64,000 nucleotides of DNA from the NCBI GenBank assembly GCA_905221615.1, contig CAJNDT010006145.1:1-64000 (forward strand), given 5' to 3'. The position numbers and the translations under genes were made by a program. The DNA comes from Symbiodinium sp. CCMP2592. Lineage: Eukaryota > Sar > Dinophyceae > Suessiales > Symbiodiniaceae. Below, piece after piece: positions 28,701-38,048 of the stretch; within the stretch, counting starts at the first letter, position 1; each line of letters starts with the position of its first letter. Under the pieces are notes generated by a model. That model was given only the letters and a program-made list of their open reading frames with translations. It was not told the origin of the DNA and made no database searches.

Positions 28701-31700
28701 GGAGGGACCCGTAATAAGGACCCCTAGGTATATACCCTTAATATAGCTATTATATACCCATTATATAGCCCATTATAGGGTAGGGGTCCCCATTCTTGGG
28801 TTCCCTCCTTTTCCCCTTTGAGAGAACCCAAGAGCACCTCAAGGATTCCTGAGCGATGCGTTTCGAATCCACCCTTGGCCAGCCGCCGGGCTGCCTTTAA
28901 ACTTCGGGCTCACAGTGGGCTTTAGGGTTTAGGGCCTATAGGGTTTGGGCTTTAGGGTTTAGGGCCTAGGGTTGGAGCTTTAGGGTTTGGGGCCTAGGGT
29001 GTACCAGCACAGTAAGGGACATACTTTTTAGGGTTGCTCATCGAATTTCCGTTTCATCTAGGGGTTGTTTTTGTTGGAGCTGGGACTTTCAAGGTTTTTG
29101 GGCGTTCTTCTGGTTGGCTCTTTAGACTTTAACTTTTTGGGTTTCTATATGCACTATAATAAGGAGGCTAAAAGTTTAACTTTTAGGAGGGGTTCAGAAG
29201 TCGGCCAAGAAGTTTGTGAGTGGGGTTCAGGCTCAGGGCTCTGGAGGTCTAACCCAGAAGGTCCATATATACTACCATTATGGAATTAGGTCCCAAAAGA
29301 CCATCCCCGTTATGGTTTCTGACACACCTAATTCCATAATAGCAGTGTATATGGACCCTCTTGGTAAGGTTTAGGGCTGCGGCAATAGCTCGAATGCCCA
29401 CTAGTACCCGTATTCCCTTTTTGTAGTCCTAGGTTCCTTACTAAGTTGCCCAATACCAAAACGGGCAGCCTTTTTTATTCCTAGGTTACTGGGCATCCTG
29501 GACAGAGTCTACGCCTCAGGGTTTTCGTGTTTACATAAGGTTTGAAATACACTTAAAGTTCATTAACGACATTAACGGTGAGGGATGTGGAAGACCATGC
29601 TAGACCCTAAACCCTAAGCCGCAGCCCTAAGCTACAGACGAGGGTGGTTGTCAAAATTAGGGTCCCTTTTTGGGTCCTTATTATAATACGGCACCTAATA
29701 TTTAGGGTACCCAAAAAGGGACCATAATTTTGACAACCACCCACGAAGGACTGGGAGGATAACGGCGCCATGATGATTTTGCTGGGCGGGGGATCCGCAG
29801 ACGAGCCTAGCAGCTGGCGAACGGCCTTCGAGCGCATGAAGGCAGGCGTCTTAAGGGTAGAGCACTTGGAGGGTCGGGGGACGTAGCAAGTAAGTAGTAA
29901 GTAGACTCATAAGTACCCTAAAAGGGATGCTAATTGGGGTTTCGGTACTTACAAGTCTATAAAATAACCAGTTACTAAGTCCCCCGACCCTCCAAGCAAA
30001 TGACTTAGTAGCTGAGGAGGTGACCTTTGACCTTTTGGGGTTTGTATAGGCCTACCACAACTGCAAAGGTTAACCTTTTTTTGGACTAGGGTATTCAGGG
30101 TATTCAGCCCCTAGGGATTCAAAAGTGCAAGTGCGGCTTCCGTTAAGGGTTCTTGCTTGGAGGGTTAAGGTAAAAGCCAGAAAGTTGGAATATGATTATC
30201 CTAACCTTTCTATGGTAAATTATAGGGTATCCTACCAAGAAACCATATTCCAACTTTCTGGAGTTCCCTGTAGGGGTTTCGAGTCCAGAGCTTGAGGCTT
30301 TCGGGCTTAGGGAGGAGACTTGAGGGGTTTGCGGTTCTATCAGCCCACAAAAGCTGAGAAGGTAATGCCATCTCCTTAGGGTCCCGGTACATGTATAGTT
30401 GTGCTGTAGTATAAGTAATGTAGCCGCAAACCGTGTTCTGATTATCGGGGCTCGTGCAAAGAGGTTGGGGAACCCTTCAATCTGGAGCCGTTCTGAGAAG
30501 AAGATTTATTCGTCTATGATGCCTCCCTGTTGCCCCAAACCCTACAAAAATAGTAGGTTATGACCCCTTAATTAGAGGGTCTGACCCTTAAAACGGTAGG
30601 TTTTTGGGTCCACAGGTCAGCCCCGTATAGACGTTATAAGGCCTTCAGACATAGTCAGTCAGGGACTGAGCCTACAACTCAGAGGTAGCGGTAAATTAGT
30701 TGGATAGACCCAATGTAAGCCCAAAAACCTTAAAGCCTTACTTTAGGGGCTTTAATACTTACCAATACTTTTTTTGTGATTCCTCATTATTAGCTATCGC
30801 ATAATGGCCTATTCTAATATTAAGGCTCCTATGTTAAGTCATTTCTTTGCCCTGAAGCATCCTGAAGCCTTGAAGGTACCGACCAGAAGCCCTGGAGAAT
30901 GCCACCGCGCCATGACGCAGCTGCTACCGCGCAGCGTGGCGGAGCACGTCCAGGTTGTGCCGCAACACTTGCTTCTAGGCATCGCAAAGCTTACAGCCTT
31001 ATGTCGCAAAACCCTAAACTTTTGCATCGTTAACCCTACCCCTAAATCCTAAAGCTTTTCGGAGGTTAAGTGTGTGAAGGCTTTTATCCGGCCATGGAGC
31101 CTGAGCCTATACCCTGGGATTGGAGTTGGGGGTATGTAGCTTTGGGGTCGCAAGGTATTTTTAGACCGTGACCACTTGAACCTTTTCTTTTCAACTCTAA
31201 AGACCCGACTGTAGTCCGTTAGGTTTAGGGTAAGGGCTCCGGGTACCAGCCGAATTCAAATTCTAAACCCTTAAAGACGTTAAGTCAACCCTTAAAGCCT
31301 AAACCGTAAACTCTTCAGGTTTTGGATGAAGGGAGTTTGGAGTTTGCAGACGCCAGCAAAGGCTCAATGCCTACGAGTGGCCACGAGGTGGGGGCGATCT
31401 GTCTTTGCTTCGGGGCGATCCGATCTTGCACTTTGCAGGCTGTTCGGCTGAGCCTGGGCTGCAACATGGTTTCGGGTTCGGGCCTAGTCGTCGATTAGGT
31501 AACTTTTAACTTTTTGAGGGTACTATATTCCATATCCAATCCCAATATACTCCCAAAGGTTAACCATTAATTCCCCAGGATACTCGACAAGTAGGATGAG
31601 AATCTGCTGGCTGCAGGGCTTCGGCTTCAAGTTGCACTATCACCTACGTACTTTTTGATGAAGTGATTCTTTGGCCTTGTAGACCAACTCGGTGCCACCC

Positions 31701-32084
31701 AGAATTGGTGATGTCTTCATGCGCGTAGCACTCGTGAAACTTGCAGCTGCACCCTCTTGGGCAAACCCTAAACCCTAAACGCCTGAACCCAAAACTTGTT
31801 TTGGGGTTTGGGGACACGAAGCCAGGGAGGGAGCCCTGCTTCAAACCGGCCAGCGCTGCTTTGCCCTGCCTGGGGATCCAAAGACCTACTGTTTTAGGGG
31901 TTGCACCCTGGAAGGGTTTGGGGATACAGGTAGCCCATGGTAGCCCCTATAAAGCCTCAAACCCCAAATGCCTAAGCCCCACAGCCTTAGTGCCGAGGAG
32001 CAAAAGACACAGCTGATTGCCAAGTTTGCGCCCTGCACTGGCGACCCGCTGCTCCTTTTGCATGCCAAGAGTCTGCCTGCCTGA
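25800..32084 (+). CDS. Family-34 glycosyltransferase (GMA12/MNN10-like), multi-exon, approximate
   Basis: Short exons read in order as a GT34 galactosyl/mannosyltransferase-like catalytic domain, an enzyme class acting in the Golgi or ER lumen. Approximate exons are: 25800-25870 (SRVVVASLFAGSEFAQ); 26475-26574 (NHERWCALHGYTYACLEENI, matching the Asn...HGY region of GT34, then PTWSKL); 26916-27045 (KKGAEFVFWMDADSLF, with the metal-binding DAD); 27466-27572 (DFVFAGDLNVVFNAGHFLAR, matching GDxNxxxNxG); 29745-29852 (DWEDNGAMMILLGG); 30890-30990 (AEHVQVVPQHLL); 31355-31470 (GDPILHFAGCSAEPG, matching GDxxxHFxGC); and possibly a last exon 31990-32084 ending in TGA. Introns hold telomere-like tracts and foldback elements. 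Exact splice sites are uncertain, and the N-terminal anchor is not identified. The order and spacing of motifs make chance unlikely. Confidence 0.7.
26733..26853. repeat. Foldback element inside a glycosyltransferase intron
   Basis: GGGACCCCAAAAAGCACATA faces TATGTGCTTTTTGGGGGCCC, with inner GATATCCC pairs. It lies between the HGY exon and the DAD exon. Confidence 0.9.
27225..27335. repeat. Interstitial telomere-like tract (TTTAGGG) in an intron
   Basis: Degenerate GGTTTAGGG and GGGTTTAAG repeats lie between the DAD exon and the GDLN exon of the glycosyltransferase. Confidence 0.75.
27895..28015. repeat. Interstitial telomere-like tract (CCCTAAA)
   Basis: Several near-perfect CCCTAAA units in tandem lie opposite in orientation to the tract at 27225. 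More scattered CCCTAAA copies follow to about 28650. No gene is seen in 28016-28370. Confidence 0.85.
28373..28465. repeat. Foldback element with perfect 20-bp arms
   Basis: TGATGATATAAATCCTGCAT (28373-28392) is exactly reverse-complemented at 28446-28465. Confidence 0.92.
28688..28820. repeat. Foldback element
   Basis: AAAGGGGAAAAGGAGGGACCC-like left arm faces GGGTTCCCTCCTTTTCCCC on the right. The core is rich in TATATACCC and TATAGCC, and GGACCCCTA pairs with TAGGGGTCC. Confidence 0.88.
29260..29358. repeat. Foldback element
   Basis: GGTCCATATATACT...CATTATGGAATTAGG faces CCTAATTCCATAATAG...GTGTATATGGACC with few mismatches. Confidence 0.88.
29642..29742. repeat. Foldback element, family A, copy 2, abutting an exon
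   Basis: GGGTGGTTGTCAAAATTAGG faces TAATTTTGACAACCACCC; the core again holds TTTTTGGGTCC and TTATAATA. The DWEDNGAMM exon begins within about 10 bases of its right end. Confidence 0.92.
29865..29996. repeat. Foldback element, family B, copy 1, abutting an exon
   Basis: CTTGGAGGGTCGGGGGA faces TCCCCCGACCCTCCAAG. Inner parts include TAAGTAGTAAGTAGAC and GTACTTACAAGTCTA. It begins about 12 bases after the preceding exon (RMKAGV). A near copy lies at 35521-35652. Confidence 0.92.
30177..30261. repeat. Foldback element, family C, copy 1
   Basis: Perfect 18-bp arms: CCAGAAAGTTGGAATATG at 30177-30194 and its reverse complement at 30244-30261. Confidence 0.92.
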
Positions 32085-32729
32085 GGAAAATCAAAGCACA
32101 GACACCTGCAGCTCTTTGTGGGTTACTTGCGGATTCTTTTATGGGTTCTATACTAGGTTTTGAGGTTCAGGGTTTAGAGGCTTCGGCTTCGTTTCAGCTT
32201 GAGGGTTTCTGGTGTAGCCTACCCGGTTCTGCTTCGGATCGTTTTTGCCCACTTTCAGGATTCTCAGGTGAGAAGAGGATAGGTCTCAGGGTTTAGGGTT
32301 TAGGTTTTGGGACCCGACGTGGATTTAGGTACCGCAAGAGACCAGCATTCACTTCGGGGTGCTGCTACAGAAAAGGTCTAAAACCTGCTTATGGTTCTTA
32401 GAAAAGGCTGTTAATTAAATATGCCCCTCACGAGTTTTTGTTAGTTAAAACACCTGTTTTATAGGTCTGGTAGGCATTAAAGACCCGCAGCAGGCTTCAG
32501 ATCTTTGCAAAAGCCCTGGCTAAGCACTGAGCCGATGGATTCCGCAGTCCTGTTTAGGGCTTCTGAATTTCAGGGTCGAGTTGAGAATGTAATACCTGAC
32601 TCCTGAACTACATGTAGATGCATTATCGTGTCGTTGATTCTTAGGACTTTAACGTCTTGGGTTTCTGTATGTACTATAACCAGTTTAAAATTTAGGAGGT
32701 TTAACTTTTAGGAGGTCGGCCAAGTGACG

Positions 32730-35520
32730 TCTACACAATGTATACGTTCTGCCAAGGCACCAAAGATCCCGCCAGGGAGCCGGACAACTTAGACGAGCTT
32801 TGAGGAGCAAAAAGACGTGCAGGTGTCGGGTTCCTTGTGATAGGAAGGTGCACATACGAATACCTCAACATGGGAGTTTCCGAAAATTAGGGGTACCTTG
32901 TTTTGGGGTCCTTATAGTAAGGATCCTACTTTTTAGGGTACTATATTCGGGACCCCTGTTTTCGGAAATTCCCACATACCGAAACAGTAGTCGAACCTGT
33001 GGAAGCCTTCATAATATGTTAAACCCCTCGCGCCTCATGAGCCCCATGTTTAGGGAACGGAAAAATTAAACCTATGTGAAACACCAGAAGGCCTTGGCAA
33101 AGCCCGTGAAGACCCCACCAAAGCAAACAAAGCATTGTAACCCGCGCTATCGGGATGCACGCTAGATTAGACCGTCTCAAGACGCTGACTGCTGAACCCT
33201 TAATCTGTTACAGTCACCAAAAGTCCCAAGTGCCGGGAAGATGGCGCGACTTCTTAAGGGAACTCCGGTGGACACCACAGAGGATCCGCAAAACGAATGG
33301 CTACAAGTAAGGTTCAGGTAGGGATCAACTCCATCGCCGGCGCGGTTTTGGGTACCTTGGTTTGTTCTGACGCTGGGATGGCACCTAAATATAAAACCCT
33401 AAATACCAAAGCCACAAGAAGACATGTTGCACAGTGCCACAAGTCCCTGAACAGCTCTGGAGCCCACGTAAGATCAGCATGTGGGTGGTTGTCAAAAAAG
33501 GGTTCGTTTTTGGGTCCTTAGTATAATACCACACCTATTATTCAGGATTCCAAAAAGGGGACCTTGATTTTGACAACTACTCATGTATCGAAGAGACTTC
33601 GCCAAACCTGCTGGCCGAATTCACGCTTTCTCAGTGGCTGGGCAGCTAACCTTGACCTTTCTGGTGCACATAAAGTCAAAATTACCATACTCAATTGGTT
33701 GATTGTGTTTGTGACAGGGAACTAAGCCTCGAATCGCCATCACAGCTATTTAAGACAAAGCCTCACATTATCCTTACGAAAATGTCCATGATCTATGAAG
33801 CCTGCACCGCGTCCTGTGAAGCACCGCTCCCAAGACTTCGACCGCGAGCTCGAAGTCTTCAATCCGTACACCCCCAAACCTCTGAACCACGTTAAACCTT
33901 ATAGCCTAGACCCTAGCCCCAAGCCCGAAGTCCCAAATCCTTAAACACCCCAAACCCCTGACAGCCCTCAGCCCCACGCCCATGCCTCCCAAAACCCCCG
34001 GAAGGCTTACCTGAAACCTCATAGCCCCAAACCCGAAGTCCCAAATCCTTAAATCCTAAAGCCCTAAAAGCCCTCAGCGCCACCCCTGTGCCTCCCAGAG
34101 ACTCCAATACCCCTTAATTAAGGAATATTCCTTAAATCATATTAGGGATCCTACTATAATTTAAGGTATATCCCTTAATTAAGGGATATTGGAGTCCCTG
34201 TGCCTCCCAAACCCCTGGAAGGCTTAAGCCCCGACCCGATACCTCCCAAACCCCTCAAAGCCAGACGTCCTACACTCGAAGGCCAAAGCCTGGGACCCAG
34301 AGCAAGCCCTTATCCCCTTTTTATAGGGTTCAGGTTCCCTTATAACCCCCTTTAAACCACAAAGGGCACCCTTGCTATTCCGAGGTTACTCTTAGGTCGA
34401 GAAGCCCTAAATCCGTAAACCCCCCCAGAATGAAGCACAGAAAGTTGGAAGATGGGGTTCAGGAGTAGTGCTAGGAATCCTTACATTTTTGCTTTAAGTA
34501 AGGGCATGAGGTCAATGATGTTCCAACTTTCTGGGTTCTTGCTAAGACCTGATGACCTCTAGGCCCTAATCCCCCCCAAGCCCTATTCCAGAACGTTTGG
34601 GGCTCAGGGCTTAAGGCGAAATGTCTAAAACCCGCAAGCCGTGTTATTAAAGGAAGCCATTCTGGTCCCGTTAATGGAACCCTGAGAGGAACCGCTCAAG
34701 GAACCCTTATCCCTGAACCCCAATCTATTAACGGGACCCTTAAGGAACCCTGAAACCCTAAACCCTAAACCCTAAACCAACCCCGAAACGCCCTAAACCC
34801 TAAAACCCTAAACCCTAAACTCTAAACCGTAACCCTTAACCCCGAACCCTGAAGGAAGCCTTGACCCTAAACCCTTAACGGAACCCCAAAACAACCTTTT
34901 AAAAAGACTTGGTGCCTGCAGGCTATGGCGAAGTCGGATGCTCATATTCGGCAGATCGCTCGCACGGTGAGGCTTGTGCTTCGGTCGTTTCAGGGTTGTT
35001 TGGTGGGTTTAGGGTTCAAGGTTTAAGTAAGGTTTAGGGGTTTATTGCAGGGTTTAGGGAGCCAAGTTGTTACCAAGACTACTAGTGCCCTGAAGTAGAG
35101 GCCTTGCGGCTAAACAGTGACTACTTTGGATATAGTCGGGTACAGTACAGGGTAGTTGTCTGCATGGCTGGCCGTGCTGCGAAGTTGTTTGCCTGGGGCT
35201 TTCGCCACGTGCTCGGCGCGGACGAGGACGTCCTGAAATGATCATGGGACTTAGTAATTAGGGTTATTATTGGGGTAACTATACTTATAAATACTTATCA
35301 CCCCAATTAAGGGACTTATAACTATAGTTACTAAGTCTCATGACCCTCTAAGTCTATTCCAGTACCCTTATAGTATCCCTTATAGTAACCCCTTTAAAGG
35401 AACCCTAGGAACCCTACCTCACTAAGTCCCATGATCCTCCAAGTCCTGGTGGTGGAATCGACTTCCACGCAAAAGGCAGCCAGGCTGAGGGCTGAGGCAG
35501 CCCAGACGGAGAAGGACCCA
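32730..35520 (+). CDS. Possible short exons of a further plus-strand gene
   Basis: Isolated protein-like stretches on the plus strand lie between foldbacks and telomere-like tracts: about 32738-32804 (MYTFCQGTKDPAREPDNLDEL then TGA), 33245-33310 (MARLLKGTPVDTTEDPQNEW), 34925-34970 (MAKSDAHIRQIART), 35165-35240 (AGRAAKLFAWGFRHVLGADE) and 35452-35520 (STQKAARLRAEAAQTEKD). They have no recognised domain, and splice sites are not resolved. They could belong to one gene downstream of the glycosyltransferase. Confidence 0.3.
32871..32974. repeat. Foldback element
   Basis: TGGGAGTTTCCGAAAA faces TTTTCGGAAATTCCCA, with inner GGGGTCC and GGACCCC pairs. Confidence 0.9.
33481..33583. repeat. Foldback element, family A, copy 3
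   Basis: GTGGGTGGTTGTCAAAA faces TTTTGACAACTACTCAT. The core is recognisably the same as in the copies at 23636 and 29642 (TTTTTGGGTCCTTAGTATAATA). Confidence 0.9.
34100..34195. repeat. Foldback element, family D, copy 1
   Basis: GACTCCAATACCCCTTAATT faces AATTAAGGGATATTGGAGTC around a core with ATTAGGGATCCTACTATAAT. Confidence 0.9.
34438..34533. repeat. Foldback element, family C, copy 2
   Basis: CAGAAAGTTGGAA and TTCCAACTTTCTG match the arm ends of the copy at 30177, but the core is different. Confidence 0.85.
34740..34860. repeat. Interstitial telomere-like tract (CCCTAAA)
   Basis: Tandem and near-tandem CCCTAAA units, degenerating outward. Confidence 0.8.
35240..35346. repeat. Foldback element, family B relative
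   Basis: TCATGGGACTTAGTAA faces TTACTAAGTCTCATGA. The core and the sequence ACTTAGTAA link it to the family-B copies at 29865 and 35521. Confidence 0.8.
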
Positions 35521-35652
35521 CTTGGAGGGTCGGGGGACTTAGTAAGTAGGTAGTAAGTAGACTTATAAGTACCCTAAAAGGAACCCTAGTTGGGGGTATG
35601 GTACTTATAAGTCTGTAAAATGACCAGTTACCAAGTCCCCCGACCCTCCAAG
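35521..35652. repeat. Foldback element, family B, copy 2, abutting an exon-like stretch
   Basis: CTTGGAGGGTCGGGGGACTT faces AAGTCCCCCGACCCTCCAAG. It is nearly the same length and sequence as the copy at 29865. It begins directly after the AAQTEKDP stretch. Confidence 0.93.
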
Positions 35653-35845
35653 CAGAGACTCCAATATCCCTTCATTCTTAATACCTAGGGTTCCTTTATT
35701 TAAGGGTTCCTTTAACGGGATCTATAAGGTTTCGGGTTTATGGGATTCGAATATCCCTTAATTAAGGAGTATACCTTAAATCATATAAGGGGTCCTACTA
35801 TAATTTAAGGAAGGACCCAGAGACTCCAATATCCCTTAATTAATT
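35653..35845. repeat. Foldback family D, nested or rearranged copies
   Basis: AGAGACTCCAATATCCCTT occurs twice (about 35653 and 35817) around ATATCCCTTAATTAAGG and ATCATATAAGGGGTCCTACTATAAT, the core of the family-D copy at 34100. The arrangement suggests one copy inserted into or recombined with another. Confidence 0.7.
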
Positions 35846-35924
35846 CATTGCCCCTTTGCACCGAACCAGAACCACAAGGTTTAGATCCACAGGGCTTTTT
35901 CGACAGAGTTGGCTTTTAAAGACG

Positions 35925-36232
35925 TTTACAGACTTTTAAAAACTTTCAAATGCAAGAAAAAACATTCTAAAAACTTTTAGAAGACTTTAAAAGACTTTTA
36001 GAAACTTTTAGAAGACTTTTGCAAACTTTAAAAGACTTTTCAAAACTTTAAAAGGCTTTTAAAATATTTAAAAGACTTTTAAAAACATTAAAATACATTT
36101 AAAAGCTTTAAAAATACTTTAAAAGACTTTTAAACGCTTTTAAAAGCTTTTACAAACTTTAAAAAGAATTTGAAAGACTTTTAAAGACTTTAAACAACTT
36201 TTAAAAATTTTTAAAAACTTTAAAACAAAAAA
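35925..36232. repeat. Degenerate AAAAGACTTTT array
   Basis: About 300 bp of imperfect ACTTTTAAAAG/AAAAGACTTTT repeats, each nearly self-complementary, with occasional substitutions. Confidence 0.85.
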
Positions 36233-36269
36233 AACTAATGTTTTTTCCGAGAAGACGAGGATGAAGAAG

Positions 36270-37090
36270 ACCTGGCACAGGGTTTACAGTTTCAGGGTCT
36301 TTAGGGTTTGGGGTTAGAAGGCAGAGTGCCATAGTATTAGGGGTTTGAGGGTAATGAAAGGGTTAGGGTTAGAGTTTCAGGGTCTTTATTATATTTAGGG
36401 TTTGGGGTTAGAAGGCAGAGTGCCATAGTATTAGGGGTTTGAGGGTAATGAAAGGGTTAGGGTTAGAGTTTCAGGGTCTTTATTATATTTAGGGTTTGGG
36501 GTTAGAAGGCAGAGTGCCATAGTATTAGGGGTTTGAGGGTAATGAAAGGGTTAGGGTTAGAGTTTCAGGGTCTTTATTATATTTAGGGTTTGGGGTTAGA
36601 AGGCAGAGTGCCATAGTATTAGGGGTTTGAGGGTAATGAAAGGGTTAGGGTTAGAGTTTCAGGGTCTTTATTATATTTAGGGTTTGGGGTTAGAAGGCAG
36701 AGTGCCATAGTATTAGGGGTTTGAGGGTAATGAAAGGGTTAGGGTTAGAGTTTCAGGGTCTTTAGTATTTAGGGTTTGGGGTTAGCAGGCAGAGTGCCAT
36801 AGTGTTAGGGTTTGAGGGTAATGAAAGGGTTAGGGTTAGAGTTTCAGGGTCTTTAGTATATTTAGGGTTTGGGGTTAGAAGGCAGAGTGCCATAGTATTA
36901 GGGGTTTGAGGGTAATGAAAGGGTTAGGGTTAGAGTTTCAGGGTCTTTAGTATATTTAGGGTTTGGGGTTAGGAGGCAGAGTGCCATAGTGTTAGGGTTT
37001 GAGGGTAATGAAAGGGTTAGGGTTAGAGTTTCAGGGTCTTTAGTATTTAGGGTTTGGGGCTAGAAGGCAGAGTGCCATAGTTTTAGGGTT
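36270..37090. repeat. 94-bp minisatellite carrying GGCAGAGTGCCA
   Basis: GAAGGCAGAGTGCCATAG recurs at about 36317, 36411, 36505, 36599 and 36693 with exact 94-bp spacing, then four more times (to 37062) with small indels. Each unit also holds TTAGGGTTTGGGGTTAG and GGGTTAGGGTTAGAGTTTC, so it joins telomere-like sequence with the dispersed motif of the region to the right. Confidence 0.95.
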
Positions 37091-37282
37091 TGATAGTATT
37101 AGGGATGCACAAATCGCGTGAAGTGGCTACGAACTGCTGGATGTTGCGCTTTTCTGCGTTGACCACACTGTCAAGCGAATCACGTGCAGGCGAAGCAGGG
37201 TACAGCTGGGTGACGCGACAACGTCTGGCACTCTGCCTTCCCAGCTGCTGGCACTCTGCCTTCCCGCCTCAAGATCCATTAA

Positions 37283-37768
37283 TTATTGCCACCCCAACTT
37301 TGCACAAAGCTGGTCGGTCAAAGGTATTGCTCCAGCATCAAGGTCAGGAAGTTCCCCCGGACCACCGAGACGGATGGCAACAAGTGAGAGGTGTTTCATC
37401 TGAAGGACAAACTGCCGTTGTTGTTCATCTTCGTCGTTCCAAACATAAACAAAATCACAAACGAGAGAAACGCGCGGCAACTCCAGCGGTTCTTCTCCTT
37501 CACCCACCTGATAACACTTCGGGAAGGGGCCTTGGTACCGTCGAAGAAGCCTGAGGCCTCCTGTAATGCGGGAGCCAATACGTGGCCAGTAACGCAGGTA
37601 GCGAACCATGATTTCCCAAGGCACGTCGTCATAAACTTCATTCCATCTCTCAGCTGGTTTCCACTGGTCAGGCGCTTTGGCCAATTTTTCGCAAGCGGTT
37701 TTGATCAAGATTGGGGAGAGCTCGCCTCTGAAGAAACACTCTCCTCGTTCGATCGGGGCGAAATGCAT
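37283..37768 (-). CDS. Unknown protein, 161 residues, probably a last exon
   Basis: The frame opens with ATG at 37768, five codons after an in-frame TAG. The sequence is mixed and protein-like (FRGELSPILIKTACEKLA, DDVPWEIMVRYLRYWPRI), with no recognised domain. It lies downstream of the 38-39 kb gene on the same strand, and the 280-bp space between may be an intron. The frame ends inside a pair of dispersed motifs' neighbourhood at 37250. Coding is likely from composition, but the gene boundary is uncertain. Confidence 0.5.
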   Translation of the reverse strand: MHFAPIERGECFFRGELSPILIKTACEKLAKAPDQWKPAERWNEVYDDVPWEIMVRYLRYWPRIGSRITGGLRLLRRYQGPFPKCYQVGEGEEPLELPRVSLVCDFVYVWNDEDEQQRQFVLQMKHLSLVAIRLGGPGELPDLDAGAIPLTDQLCAKLGWQ

Positions 37769-38048
37769 TGCTCTGGACGGCTACTGTTCAGTCACAAGCA
37801 CGCACGGCTTCAAACCACATGTGCTAGTTTGTGCGGCTTCCGGGTTGTGGCACTCGAAATGATTGTCCATGTGCTTGCACGTGACAAATTCCACATGTGT
37901 GAAAATGCGAACATGCTTTCGCAATCCGTCTTCCCCAAGCAGAAACACACAGTCTCTCGGACGCATTCCAATCTAGCAGGACCCGCTGCCATCAATGCAA
38001 GCACACAGACAGACACACAACTTTTCTTTGCAGCGCAGGATGAATCCT

